From Skermanella stibiiresistens SB22 (GTDB taxonomy: Bacteria > Pseudomonadota > Alphaproteobacteria > Azospirillales > Azospirillaceae): a stretch of 64,000 bases of DNA. Where the stretch lies: NCBI RefSeq assembly GCF_000576635.1, contig NZ_AVFL01000033.1, positions 1 through 64,000 of the forward strand, in the 5' to 3' direction. Below, one piece after another: positions 1-12,200 of the stretch; position 1 is the first letter of the stretch, and every line of letters starts with the position of its first letter. The notes under the pieces were generated by a model, which was not told where the DNA came from, made no database searches, and worked only from the letters and a program-made list of their open reading frames with translations. A program made the translations under genes and the position numbers.

Positions 1-160
1 TGCGCGGCGCGGCTTTCCAGGCGGCGATCGACTCATCGGTGAACCACACGGCCAGACTGCCCCGCTACCGCGGCGCCTCGTCATAATCGGCCCAGTTCGT
101 CACGCGTCGCTTCGGTCGCGGAATGTGGTGGCGACGGGCAGCGTTGGCTTTATGCGGCAT
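1..160 (-). pseudogene. IS5-family transposase, N-terminal remnant cut by the window edge
   Basis: Read on the minus strand from an ATG at 160, the frame gives MPHKANAARRHHIPRPKRRV and then TNWADYDEAPR. This is closely similar to the transposase start found on the plus strand at 6729. An in-frame TAG follows at about codon 32, after which the frame continues with a typical RGSLAVWFTDESIAAW stretch up to the window edge. The nonsense codon makes this copy non-functional as read. The family call comes from similarity to DDE transposases of the IS5 type and to the second copy in this window. The rest of the element lies outside the window. Confidence 0.7.
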
Positions 161-2757
<2,597 letters not shown>

Positions 2758-2806
2758 TCCCGGAAGCTCCCGACTGAGCCTGACCGCGATCTGACTTGCA
2801 ACGGAC

Positions 2807-2844
2807 GCAAAGGGCGCTTCAAGTTGACTTGAGGCGCCCTTTGC
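2807..2844 (+). terminator. Terminator-like hairpin after katG
   Basis: GCAAAGGGCGC at 2807-2817 pairs perfectly with GCGCCCTTTGC at 2834-2844. The stem continues inward through TCAAGT/ACTTGA with one T-G wobble, giving about 18 paired bases and a two-base loop. It begins 49 bases after the katG stop. No clear uridine tract follows, so it may work with Rho or act as a 3' stabilising hairpin. Confidence 0.6.
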
Positions 2845-3375
2845 TGCTCTGGTGCACGGAGGCCATAGAGCGGAGTGCTGCCCTGGTCCCTTGATCATCA
2901 GGCGGCTCGGACGGAAACCGGACTTCCGAGGTCGAGCATTCGGTTGAGAACGTTGACGGACTATGGTGCAGAAATCAGCATTAGGGAAAATTTCGCCCCT
3001 CCCCGCCGGGATCAGGTGATCCGGCGGCTAATCGGCACGCCAAGGCAGATCATGATGTTGATAACTTTGCAGGCGACCCTCGGCCTGGAGTTGTCACATT
3101 AAATTCCGACGGCACCCGCGCCTGAGGCTTTCATTCTCACCTTACACCAGAAAATCGCCTATCCTTGCGTAACAAACTCTTGGAATGACATATCATTGTG
3201 CGATCAATTCGCATTTCGAGTTAATGTGACTACGCCCATACGGTAGCATGATGACACGGACGGCCTCCCGCATCTGGCACGTCAGTGCCATGTGAAGGAT
3301 AGGTCCCGCTTATCAACGCTGGCGATCGCGCAACAGCTGGTGCGACCGGCTGTTATCCCGACAAAGGAGGTCCAC
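2845..3375. other. Intergenic region with a possible transposase tail
   Basis: More than 500 bases without a convincing gene. On the minus strand, 2957-2898 reads [19 protein letters not shown] followed by a stop, which resembles the C-terminal tail of an IS4/IS5-type transposase and is probably a small remnant. Positions 3100-3290 are noticeably more AT-rich than the surroundings. A hairpin at 3332-3354 (AACAGC...GCTGTT, ten paired bases with one wobble, GCG loop) sits just upstream of the ribosome binding site of the next gene. Confidence 0.35.
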
Positions 3376-3642
3376 ATGAACAACAACATACAGGGTGACG
3401 ATATGCGGGACGGCGATCCCAAGGCCGTATCGTCGCACGCCTGGAGATTGGCTGAACAAGGGCTGCATGAACAGGCTCAAGGCCATGATGCCGAAGCTGA
3501 TCGGCTCTTGTCGCAGGCGCTTTCGATCGACCCCGGAGCGGTCGATGCTGTGCTTCAGCGGCACGATGCCGCGCGCGCTCCCGATGCGCGGGATCAGGCG
3601 ACATCCAACCGGGATGTGGATCGCATGCCACCGCGCTCCTAA
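3376..3642 (+). CDS. Small hypothetical protein, TPR-like
   Basis: An 88-residue protein with an exceptionally strong ribosome binding site (AAAGGAGG at 3363-3370, five bases before the ATG). Residues about 20-57 (AWRLAEQGLHEQAQGHD, then ADRLLSQALSIDPGAV) have the spacing of one tetratricopeptide-like helix pair; the tail is polar and probably disordered. There is no signal peptide or membrane segment. A 10-bp hairpin at 3332-3354 lies directly upstream and might influence translation. The gene ends close to the left end of an old IS6 copy at 3677, so downstream partners may have been lost. No specific function can be assigned. Confidence 0.55.
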   Translation: MNNNIQGDDMRDGDPKAVSSHAWRLAEQGLHEQAQGHDAEADRLLSQALSIDPGAVDAVLQRHDAARAPDARDQATSNRDVDRMPPRS

Positions 3643-3676
3643 TCGTGATTCGGAGGAACGGCAAATTGCCCTCGGC

Positions 3677-3850
3677 GGCACCGTCAACTTGAGCGCCGGG
3701 GCTCGCGAAGGCGGGTGGCTGGCGGGCATGGGACGGAGTTGACGACGATCCCTGCTACTTCCCACGTCGGCTACCAGTTCCCTGCCGAATTGATCACCTA
3801 TGCGGTCCGCCTTTATCTTCGTCTTCCGCTGAGCTTGCGTATCGTCGAGG
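3677..3850 (+). mobile_element. IS6-family remnant interrupted by a second IS6 element
   Basis: A terminal repeat GGCACCGTCAACTTGA at 3677-3692 is followed by 5' transposase sequence readable at about 3739-3850 (HVGYQFPAELITYAVRLYLR, then LPLSLRIVE), typical of the IS6 transposase N-terminus. The reading frame is cut at 3851 by a new IS6 end, GGCACCGTCAAGTTG. The older copy therefore survives only as its left end. Confidence 0.65.
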
Positions 3851-4699
3851 GGCACCGTCAAGTTGGCGGCGGACGAGCTGGCGGGATCGGTCGTGGCAGG
3901 TTATAGATCACCATGACGACGCCTCGTGATCGCCGCTATGCCGGCTACCGCTTCCCCGCCGAGGTCATCGCGATGGCGGTGTGGCTCTACTTCCGGTTCC
4001 CCTTGAGCCTGCGGAAAGTGGAGGAGATGCTGGCGGCCCGCGGCATCACCGTCAGCCACGAAGCGGTGCGGCAGTGGACCCTTAAGTTCGGCCGCGGCAT
4101 CGCGGATCAGTTGCGCTGGCGGGCCCCGCGCCGAGGCGACAAGTGGCACCTCGACGAGGTTGTCCTGACTATTGCCGGCAAGAGGCACTACCTGTGGCGG
4201 GCGGTCGACCGGGACGGCTTCGTGCTTGACGTGCTCGTCCAGAGCCGGCGCGACGCCAAAGCGGCCAAGCGCTTGCTGCGCAAGCTGCTGAAGAAGCAGG
4301 GCTGGGCGCCCCGTGTGATGGTAACCGATAAGCTGAAGTCTTACGCCGCAGCCAAGCGGGACGTCATGCCGGGGGTGGAGCACCGGCAGCACAAGGTGAT
4401 CAACAACCGGGCCGAGAATTCGCACCAGCCGACCCGACGACGCGAGCGGCGGATGAAGCGCTTCAAATCAGCCCGTCAGGTCCAGCGATTCCTGTCCATC
4501 CACGACCCGATCAACAACCTCTTCCACCTCCGCCGCGACCACCGCACAGCCTCCGACTACCGCACCGCCCGAGCCCAAGCCTTCGCCGTCTGGGTCGAGG
4601 TCGCCGGCGCGCCACTGGCCGCATAATCACTGGCCAGATGCACGCCTACATCCGCACGCTGCCCCACCGAGGTCAGGCGCCAATCAAGTTGACGGTGCC
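3851..4699 (+). mobile_element. IS6-family insertion sequence, apparently intact
   Basis: The element is about 849 bases with one transposase gene. Its left end is GGCACCGTCAAGTTGGCGGC (3851-3870). The right end at 4684-4699 reads TCAAGTTGACGGTGCC, whose reverse complement matches the left end at 14 of the first 15 bases. The right end matches the older left end at 3677-3692 even better (16 of 16), so recombination between two related elements is possible. No 8-bp target duplication is visible (CGTCGAGG before, TTTGGCGC after), which fits a nested or rearranged history. Confidence 0.7.
3913..4626 (+). CDS. IS6-family transposase
   Basis: A 237-residue DDE transposase, full length for the family. 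An N-terminal helix-turn-helix region (YRFPAEVIAMAVWLYFRF, then LSLRKVEEMLAARGI) precedes the catalytic core. The acidic triad is visible as D in KWHLDEVV, D in VTDKLKSYA and E in NNRAENSHQ, followed by the basic RRRERRMKRFKS block characteristic of IS6/IS26 relatives. No frameshift or stop is present, so this copy is probably active. IS6 enzymes move by copy-in cointegrate formation, which explains the clustering of related copies in this region. Confidence 0.9.
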   Translation: MTTPRDRRYAGYRFPAEVIAMAVWLYFRFPLSLRKVEEMLAARGITVSHEAVRQWTLKFGRGIADQLRWRAPRRGDKWHLDEVVLTIAGKRHYLWRAVDRDGFVLDVLVQSRRDAKAAKRLLRKLLKKQGWAPRVMVTDKLKSYAAAKRDVMPGVEHRQHKVINNRAENSHQPTRRRERRMKRFKSARQVQRFLSIHDPINNLFHLRRDHRTASDYRTARAQAFAVWVEVAGAPLAA

Positions 4700-4887
4700 T
4701 TTGGCGCCCAGCAAACTTGCTCACACTCACTGTCCTTCTATTGGCGCCAGATCCGCAGGGCGGGGCGATTGTTCGGACCTGTCCGGGCCTAGACCAGAGC
4801 TCAGTCGTCTCTGGAGTGGATATGCTGTTTCACGATACTGCTATAAAAGAGCGCATAACGAATGGACTGTTTCTCAGAGTAGTGACA

Positions 4888-5820
4888 ATGCACGACTTGG
4901 ATGCGCTCCAGATTTTTGCTCGGGTCGCCGAGATGGCGAGCTTCACGAAAGCCGCGAAGAGCCTTGGCATTCACAAGGGCCGCGTCTCGACCACGGTACG
5001 CCAGCTTGAGGTGGACGTCGGTGCGGCGCTGCTCCATCGGACAACCCGCGCGGTTCAACTGACTGAAGATGGCCGTGCGTTCTACACCCGTGCCCGAGAC
5101 CTGCTCGCGGACGCCGAAGATCTTCGTTCCATGTTCGCGAGCGAGCACACCTCGCTACGGGGCAGGCTGCGTGTCGATCTACCCACCGAACTTGCGCGCT
5201 CGACCCTCATCCCTGCCATCCCGCAATTCATGGCGGCAAATCCAGAACTCGAACTGGAAATATCGAGCACGGACCGGCGCGTTGATCTGGTCCAGGAAGG
5301 CTTCGACTGTGTCGTACGAATCGGACCGGTTGTCGATGAGACCTTAATTGCGCGTCCTATAGGCGCGTTGCGAATGGTCAATGCGGCCAGTCCCGCCTAC
5401 CTCGCCCGGCGCGGCACGCCTCACACGCTCGAAGACCTTGTGAGCCAAGGCCACGCCACCGTTCATTACACGCCGACGCTGGGGTCGAAGCCGTTCGGCT
5501 GGGAGTATCCGGACGGGGATGGTTACTCGTCGCTGGCGCTTCCGGGCGCGCTGAGTGTCAACAGCGTCCAAGCTTATCACGCGGCGGGAGTCGCTGGCGT
5601 GGGTCTTGTCCAGGCGGGATTGGCGGCAATGTCGCCCTATTTCGAGAGCGGCGAGATGGTGCGAATCTTGCCCGATCTTCCGCCTGAGCCGCTGCAAGTT
5701 TGGTTCGTGGTGGCACATCGTCGAAACATGTCGCGGCGGGTGCGCGCCCTCATGTCCTGGATCGAGACGACGATGGCGCCGTACCTGGATGGAAGTTCAA
5801 GCCCGCGCGCCTCAATATGA
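4888..5820 (+). CDS. LysR-family transcriptional regulator
   Basis: A 310-residue LysR-type regulator. The winged helix-turn-helix is at residues 1-60 (LDALQIFARVAEMASFTKAA, then the recognition helix around GIHKGRVSTTVRQLE), followed by a linker helix and a periplasmic-binding-protein-like effector domain starting near residue 90 (LRGRLRVDLPTELARSTL). The ATG at 4888 is chosen because it gives a normal LysR N-terminus; the open frame extends upstream but that part is not LysR-like. The next gene, a flavodoxin-like protein in the same orientation, is a plausible target. The ligand is unknown. Confidence 0.9.
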   Translation: MHDLDALQIFARVAEMASFTKAAKSLGIHKGRVSTTVRQLEVDVGAALLHRTTRAVQLTEDGRAFYTRARDLLADAEDLRSMFASEHTSLRGRLRVDLPTELARSTLIPAIPQFMAANPELELEISSTDRRVDLVQEGFDCVVRIGPVVDETLIARPIGALRMVNAASPAYLARRGTPHTLEDLVSQGHATVHYTPTLGSKPFGWEYPDGDGYSSLALPGALSVNSVQAYHAAGVAGVGLVQAGLAAMSPYFESGEMVRILPDLPPEPLQVWFVVAHRRNMSRRVRALMSWIETTMAPYLDGSSSPRASI

Positions 5821-6088
5821 TCGCCAAGGAATCACGCCGGCGTGGAAGGACTCCCACCGGCCGGGCGACATGTCGCCAGATGCCCGCTTGAGCGCCATCG
5901 TCGCCTTCCAAAACGTCCAGAAGCTATGGCGTAGAGCCGGACGCCAAACTCATTGGTCGAATCAAGAGAAACAATCCGTTCTAATTGAGAGGATTTATAC
6001 CGCCTTAAGAAAACATTAGATCGGAGCTGAAGATGCCCGATCAGTGAGCCTGTCTCGGGTCGAAACAACAACGCCCCAGGAGGCCGAT

Positions 6089-6694
6089 ATGAACACGCCA
6101 GCAATCAACACGATCGTCGTCTATCACTCCGGCTATGGCCACACGCGTCGGATGGCCGAAGCCGTCGCCGAGGGCGCTGGCGGAACGCTGCTGGCCATCG
6201 ATTCGGACGGAGATCTTACGGATGAAGGATGGGCAGCGCTTGATACCGCGGACGCGATCATCTTCGGCGCGCCGACCTACATGGGAGGCCCGAGCTGGCA
6301 ATTCAAAAAGTTCGCCGACACCTCCTCCAAGCCGTGGTTCGCCGACAAGTGGAAGGACAAGATCTTCGGCGGCTTCACCAACAGCGCCAGCATCAACGGC
6401 GATAAGCTCAACACGCTTCAGTACTTCGTGCTCCTCGCCGGGCAGCACGGGGGCCTGTGGGTCAGCCTCGCCATCAAGCCCGCCAATGTGAAGGCCTCTA
6501 AGCGCGACGATCCGAACCGGATGGGCTCGTACATCGCGCCGATGGCTCAGTCCGACGCCGACGCCGCTCCGAGTGAAATGTCGGTGGGCGATCTCGAGAC
6601 CGCCCGCCTCTATGGCGCACGCGTATCGCAAGTCGCCCATCAGTTCGCTGCCGGCTTGAGTCAGCGTGATGCACGGCTGGGCGGGATGGCGTAG
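6089..6694 (+). CDS. Flavodoxin-like NAD(P)H-dependent oxidoreductase
   Basis: A 201-residue cytosolic flavoprotein of the flavodoxin/WrbA/FMN-reductase group. The FMN phosphate loop is HSGYGHTRRMAE near residues 13-24, and a second flavin-contact region reads FGAPTYMGGPSW, then FGGFTNSASINGDKL. The start is fixed by AGGAGG at 6078-6083, five bases before the ATG. Length and motifs are intact. A LysR regulator lies upstream in the same orientation, a common arrangement for quinone- or electrophile-responsive flavoproteins, so a role in detoxifying redox-active compounds is likely; the substrate is unknown. Confidence 0.85.
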   Translation: MNTPAINTIVVYHSGYGHTRRMAEAVAEGAGGTLLAIDSDGDLTDEGWAALDTADAIIFGAPTYMGGPSWQFKKFADTSSKPWFADKWKDKIFGGFTNSASINGDKLNTLQYFVLLAGQHGGLWVSLAIKPANVKASKRDDPNRMGSYIAPMAQSDADAAPSEMSVGDLETARLYGARVSQVAHQFAAGLSQRDARLGGMA

Positions 6695-6728
6695 GGGGGA
6701 CCGTTCCTGCCATTCGGATCTCGTTGTC

Positions 6729-7260
6729 ATGCCGCACAAAGTGAATGCTGCCCGCCGCCACCGCATTCCGCGGCCGAAGCGGCGGGTAACGAATTGGGCA
6801 GCATACAATGAGGCGCCGCCTCGGCGGGGCAGTCGGACCGTGTGGTTCACGGACGCCGCCTTGCTGCCTAAAAAGCCGCGCCGCGTACCACGCCGGGCGG
6901 ACACCCGCACTACTCCGATCTCGCGACCACGACAGGTCTGATGTTGCGAGCGGGGTTCCGCTCGGCGCCGCGCCAGACCGAGGGACTGATCGGTTCGATC
7001 CCGCGGCTGCTTGGCCTCAACCTGTTGATGTCAAACTTCTCCACCCTCAGCCGGCTAGCCCAGAGCCTGAAGGCGCCGGCGCAGCCCCACGCGACTGGCG
7101 GGCCGATCCACTTGATGGTGGACAGTTCCGGGTTGAAACTAGGTGGCCCGGGCGAGTGGTTGGTCGAGAAGTACGACACCAGCAGGCGGCGCTCCTGGCG
7201 CAAGCTGCACATCGGCTTTGTGTCAATCGGCTTCGGAATCCGGCTCTTCCGCAATCTTGA
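6729..7260 (+). pseudogene. IS5-family transposase, frameshifted and truncated
   Basis: From the ATG at 6729 the frame reads MPHKVNAARRHRIPRPKRRV and WFTDAALLPKKPR, the same start as the remnant at 1-160. Around 6940 the homology moves into another frame (APRQTEGLIGSIPRLLGLNL, then VDSSGLKLGGPGEWLVEKYD and SWRKLHIG), showing a frameshift. The expected catalytic C-terminal half is missing beyond about 7220, where unrelated sequence begins. This is a dead copy. The last tens of bases to 7260 are uncertain. Confidence 0.7.
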
Positions 7261-7426
7261 TGACGCTGGTGGGCAAAACGGCGTGGGAGGCGCACATAAC
7301 AGGAACACCCCCTTGATCGGATTACAGGCTTGTCCAAGTAAATTCACCCCTTGATTCCCTCTGGCATACTGGCTCAACACGTCGTGCCATCCGCCGACAC
7401 CGTCATGATCACGACCGCTCCGGAGG
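7261..7426. other. Short spacer between IS remnants
   Basis: No gene is recognisable. The sequence is probably debris from further insertions between the truncated IS5 transposase and the left end of the IS6 copy at 7427. Confidence 0.4.
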
Positions 7427-8227
7427 GCCTTGTCACGCGAAGTGACCCGACGCGCGGAGGGCCGGGACCCGTCGACTGGTTCAGGCGGCGACCGCGGCAT
7501 TCCCCTCGGCCATGGCCCGCGCCCGGAAGGCGCGCGAGGTTCGGCGGGAAATCAGATGGCGCTGGATGTTGAAAGTGTCGTGGGTGGCGGCATGCATGGA
7601 GACGAAGCGCTGGGCGGAACCGGGCGACTTGAAGCGCCGCATCTTCCGTTCCCGTCGGCGGAGTGGTTGGTGGGAAACCTCGGCCCGATTGTTCTGGTGG
7701 ACGCCTCGTTCATGGTCGGCGCTCACGCCGATCTCCTTGAGCGCGACCCCGTGGGAGCGCGGCTTATCGGTCGTGATCCGGGTCGGCGCGAAGCCGTGTT
7801 TCCTGAGCGGCTCGCGGATGAGCTTTCGGGCCACGGCCCTGTTCCGTCGCCGCTGGATCAGGACCTCCAGCACCTCGCCCTCATCATCAACCGCCCGTCA
7901 CAGGTACATCCGCTTGCCGGCAACGCACACCACCATCTCATCGAGATGCCAGCGAGCACTGGGCTCGCACCGCCGTCGCCGGAGGTTCCGCGCGATCGCC
8001 GGGCCGAACTTGCCGACCCAGCGTCGGACCGTTTCGTACGAAACATCCAGTCCCCGCTCGGCCAGCAAGTCCTCAACATCCCGGTAGCTCAGCGTGAACC
8101 GAGGATAAAGCCATACGGCATGCCGAATGACGGTCGGCGGGAACTTATGACGGGCGTATGAGATCCGCTGCATCCAGGTAGGTTATCGTCGTCGCTGATG
8201 GAGCGCCACGGTTTCCGTGACAGTGCC
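7427..8227 (-). mobile_element. IS6-family element with inactivated transposase
   Basis: The ends are GGCCTTGTCACGCGAAG at 7427-7443 and GTTTCCGTGACAGTGCC at 8211-8227, imperfect inverted repeats of each other and of the ends of the intact element at 33753-34557. The length of about 801 bases matches that element (805 bases). The two copies are roughly 90% or more alike in the stretches I compared and lie in the same orientation. Confidence 0.75.
7481..8173 (-). pseudogene. IS6-family transposase with a nonsense mutation
   Basis: The frame starts at 8173 (MQRISYARHKFPPTVIRHAV) and is disrupted at 7898-7900 by TGA where the relative at 33808-34503 has TGG (the W of MYLWRAVDDEG). The downstream half continues in the same frame to 7481 with ITTDKPRSHG and NNRAEVSHQPLRRRERKM. 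There is no frameshift: one base change broke the gene. Further substitutions, for example P for L in the second catalytic motif, suggest it has been drifting since. Confidence 0.85.
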
Positions 8228-8261
8228 CATAGGCGGCCTGGGTGACGATGTTGCGCTCACC

Positions 8262-8727
8262 AACACCTTTTCCCTGCCCTTTTCTCATCATCACCAGAGT
8301 CTCTCAACCAACCAGGGTGCGCCACGCGGACCGAAAATCCTTGAAGGCCAAGCCCGTGCGGACCAGCCATTTTATTCGCTGGTGATCTTGTTCCACGATG
8401 TTGTTCAGATACTTGACTTAGCGCAGGCTGTAGAAACGCCAAAGCCGCTTGTCCTTCTTCATGTTGGCGACCGCCTTCGGATAGGCGGCGTTGCTGTCAA
8501 TCGTGATGGTGAGCGGGTCAACCGTGTTTGGCCGGGTCAGCGCCCCTGCGAAATAAGAGCTTGGCGGAAGCAGTGTCGCGCCGAGCGCTTAGCCGGAAGT
8601 CGATGGTCCGGCCGTCGACCAACACGCAGCGGTCCCGAAGCATCAGTTCAAGATCGCGATACGAGAGCGGGGACCGTGGATACCAGCGTATCGCCCACAG
8701 GATCACTCCCACCTTGAACTGCAGGCT
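8262..8727 (-). pseudogene. IS240-like (IS6-family) transposase remnant with internal deletion
   Basis: Minus-strand frames give ILWAIRWYPRSPLSYRDLEL and MLRDRCVLVDG, the N-terminus of an IS240-type transposase, joined directly to TIDFRLSARRDTASAKLLFR, which normally lies about 80 codons further on. After a stop and frameshifts, the C-terminal part is still readable at 8257-8442 (VSEQHRGTRSPANKMAGPHG, out of frame, and GLGLQGF). The central region with the first catalytic Asp is gone. It is distinct from the IS6 copies at 3913, 7481 and 33808. Confidence 0.6.
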
Positions 8728-8789
8728 CTTGACGGGTTATTCCGACTCAGCAGGCCTTGGTCGTTTCCCTCGCCCCAAAGCACGCCCTT

Positions 8790-9130
8790 CTATCCAATCC
8801 ACTGACCCGCGAAAAGCTGCAACAGAGCCGGCAGGCCGGCGGGATTCGAGGCGGAGACCCCGGCCGGATTGCGGTGATCGAGGCGGCGGCGTGGAGTTGT
8901 GTTGAGCCGCTCGGCAACCTTCGCCAGCGCGGCCGATGGGCGTTCCCCGGCCGCGCTCGCGAGGGGCAGGTGCCGCCGGATGCGTCCGTTGGCATGCTCC
9001 GCACCACCTTTCTGCCAGTGACTGCGAGGATCGCAGAAGTGGCATTTTGCGACGTGCGCCAAGCGGCGAACTCGGCGTCGCGATCGAAGGTCACAGGTGC
9101 CCAGTGCCATGATGCTCCAGCCGGCTGAGG
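8790..9130 (-). pseudogene. IS30-family transposase, C-terminal remnant
   Basis: Minus-strand frames carry SHWQKGGAEHANGRIRRHLP and then AERLNTTPRRRL, the hallmark C-terminal motif of IS30 transposases (usually SPWQKG..E..NG..R..LP). The preceding part, TFDRDAEFAAWRTSQNA, is in a different frame, so a frameshift separates them. The N-terminal two thirds are absent. The remnant abuts the end of the tamB operon and may mark an insertion or deletion junction. Confidence 0.65.
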
Positions 9131-9200
9131 CGGGCGGCTTCGTTCCTGGTTGTCGAGCGGTCCTTCGGCGGACCGGCATGCCGGGGGGCGTGGCATTCCC

Positions 9201-12200
9201 TTAGTATTCCCACTCGTACAGCACCGTGATATTGCCGCCCGAGTTGGTTCCGACATCGGTGCGGATCCTCACGTTCCGGGTCAGGTTGATCTCCACCACG
9301 GCGCGGCTGCCCGCCTCGCCGACGCGCTGTTCGGCGCCGACATAGACGTCGCGCATTATGTAGCGGCCGGCGGCGACCGCGGTACCCGATACGCCGTCGC
9401 CCTGGTTGTCGGCCACCAGCCTGAGCCGGTCGAGGCTCAGCGATCTGCGCATCTGGCTGAAGATACCGGGTGTGCCGCCGCCAATGCCCCCGATCCCGGT
9501 AAGACGGCTGATCGACTGGGCGATCAGGACGGCCTCGACCGCGTTCAGGTTGCCGAGCGGCTTGTTGAACAGGACGCGCGCAAGGATCTCGTCCTCCGGC
9601 AGTTCCGGCGTCGAGGTCAGCGTGATCCGGGGAGCGGAAGCCCTGCCCGTCAAGCCGACCCTCGCCGTGACGTCGGCGGCCCGTGCCTGGGCGCTGATGT
9701 CCAGCATCGGATCGACGCCGACGCCGTCGGCGAAATCGATATTGGCCTGGATGAACTCGAACCACAGGGTCAGCAGTTCGAGCGAGCCGTTGACCAGCCT
9801 CAGCCCGCCGCCGAGGTCCGGCTTGGCCGCCATGCCGCCGACCGTCACGTCGGACGACAGTTCGACTGCCAGCCCCCGGCCGCGCACGAAGATCTGGTTC
9901 CGCGCCTTGACGGCCAGGTCGAGCCGGAGCTGGAACGGCGACGTCCCGACCCCAGCCGGCTCCACCGGGGCCGGGTCGCCACCCGGCCGGTTGATTTCCT
10001 TTACCTGGATCTCGACCACGCTGGACGGCATCCGCTCCGGTATCCGGATGTCGGCGCGTACGATAGTGACCAGCCCTTGCAGCAGGGGACTGGCAAGTGG
10101 CCCGGTCAGGCTCAGCAGCGTGTCGATCTGCGCCGTGACGAGGTCGATCCGAACGAGTTGGGCGTTGCTGGCGCCGACGCTGATGTCGAAGGCTTGGGCA
10201 TCGGCCGGATCGACGTTCACCGAGCCGGAGACCTTGACGGTACCGCCGTCCGGGGTTTGTCCATCGAAACGGCTGATGGTCAGGCGCGTGCCATCGCCGC
10301 GCACCCGCATGGTGATCCCGCTGATCACCATGCCCGCCGCTTGGTTCTCGTACCGTCCGTTGGCGATCCGGGCATCGCCGCCGAGCTGCGGATCGCCCAG
10401 CGAACCGCCGAGGGTAAGATCGACGTCGAGCCGCCCCTGCGCTTGGTCGCCTGATGTGGCTAGCAGGTCGTTCAAGGTCACAAGCTCGACATCGCCGCTA
10501 AGAGCGGCGCTGATCGGGGCGTTCCGTGGCAGGTCCAGGGTAAGCGGCTCCTGGCGTAGCACCAGCGGGACATCGGCCTGAAGCTTCATGTCGATGCCGC
10601 CGCGCTTGCGCGTCCTGGCGTTGCCGTCCAGAGCCAGCCTGCCGTTCCGCCAGCGGCCCGTGGTGTCGATGTCGATCCCGCTCAGGCCGGCGGCTTCGCC
10701 GCCTTCCAGCGACATGTCGGTGATCTTCAGGTCCAGGTCGGCGCGTGGGTCGGCGATGGTGCCGGTGAAGGTTGCTTTGCCGTCCAATTGCCCACCCAAC
10801 TCCAGGTCGGGGGTCGCCAGGGACAACAGGGACAACGGTGCCCGCGTCAGGATCACCGTGCCTTCGAGAGCATCGCGGACGAGACCCGCATCAAGGGCGA
10901 TGCGGCCTTTGCGGCTGGCGAGAAGCAGGTTGCGCACCTCGTAGCGGTTCGGGCCGATGGCCGCGGTGGCGGGGTTGACCAGCCGGAACGGCTGGGCGCC
11001 ATAGGCGCCGTCCAGCTTGTCGATCCGGAGCTTCCGGAGCGCGCCTTCCTGACCGAAGCTCCCGGAGAGAGCCATCCGCGCCGGTTGGGCCGGAAACCCG
11101 GCTTTCCCCTTCGTCTGCGCCTGGAACCGCGCCTTGGCGGGCGTGCCGGAAGCGGATGCCGTAAGCGTCGCCAGATCGGCGCCGCCGGCGGTGACGCCGG
11201 AGCTATCAAGCTGGGCGTTGAACCGCATCGCTCCCAGCACGTCCTTGACGTCGGCGTCGAGGTTCAGCCGCTTGACGGTCAGGACGGGACCCTGCGGCCC
11301 GGCAATGGAGATGTTCCGGCCCCGTACCATGGCGGTCGCGGCCTGCAGTCCCCTGGGGTCGTCCAGCTTGACGTCAAGCCGCCCGTTACCGCCCAGGGTC
11401 TGGCCGGCCAAGGCGGAGAAGACTCCGAGGTCGCGCATGTCGCCGCCCAGTTTCCCCGAAGCGGTCATGCGGTCCAGCGCCACGCGGATAGCACCCATGA
11501 TGCGGTTCTGCTCCATCCCCAGCGAGATGTCGGTCAGGTTCAGCCTTTCTCCCTCCAGCGCGAAAGCCGTCCGGGCGTCGAACGGCTGTTTGTCAACGAC
11601 GGCCTGGGCCGTCAGGGTGCCGCGCGGCGAACCCGGCAGATGGGTTGCCCGGACCGCCAGATCGGCGCGGGGCACGGTGCGGCTGGACAGGAGCAGGTCG
11701 CGGGCGGCGAGATCGGCCCGAACTTCCAGCGCGTCGAGCGGGCCAAAGGCGGCGCCGTCCAGCACGGTCGAGCCCGCTATCGGGGTTTGCAGTGGCCCGG
11801 CCAGGACGGCGAGGCGCGGTAGGCTGGCGCGCCACTTGGCATTGAGGGTGTTCTCCTTGAGGGTGCCGGATACCGTCAGTGCCATGTGCTGCCCGTCGAT
11901 CTTCAGGTTGGACAGATCTACTGATCCATCTGTGCCGACGGTGACCAGTCCAACGAGATCCATCTTGCCGCCGGCCAGTGCGTCGGCCGGCGGCGTGCCG
12001 GTCCGCAAATCGATCACATCGCCGGACAGGTCGGCTCGAACCAGCATCGCCCCGTTGCCGCCGCTGAGATCGGCGTTGAGCCTTGCGGCGCCTTCGAGCG
12101 GGACGCCGGCCACGCCGGCGAGGCGGGAAAGGTCCGGTACGTCGAGGGACGCCTGCACGTTGACCGCCCTGTCCCATTCGTGGATGAGGGCGGTAGCCGT

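Noticed and set aside
9150-11822. Several plus-strand frames of 340-430 codons opposite tamB
   Set aside because: All lie opposite a full-length TamB and lack domains or initiation signals.
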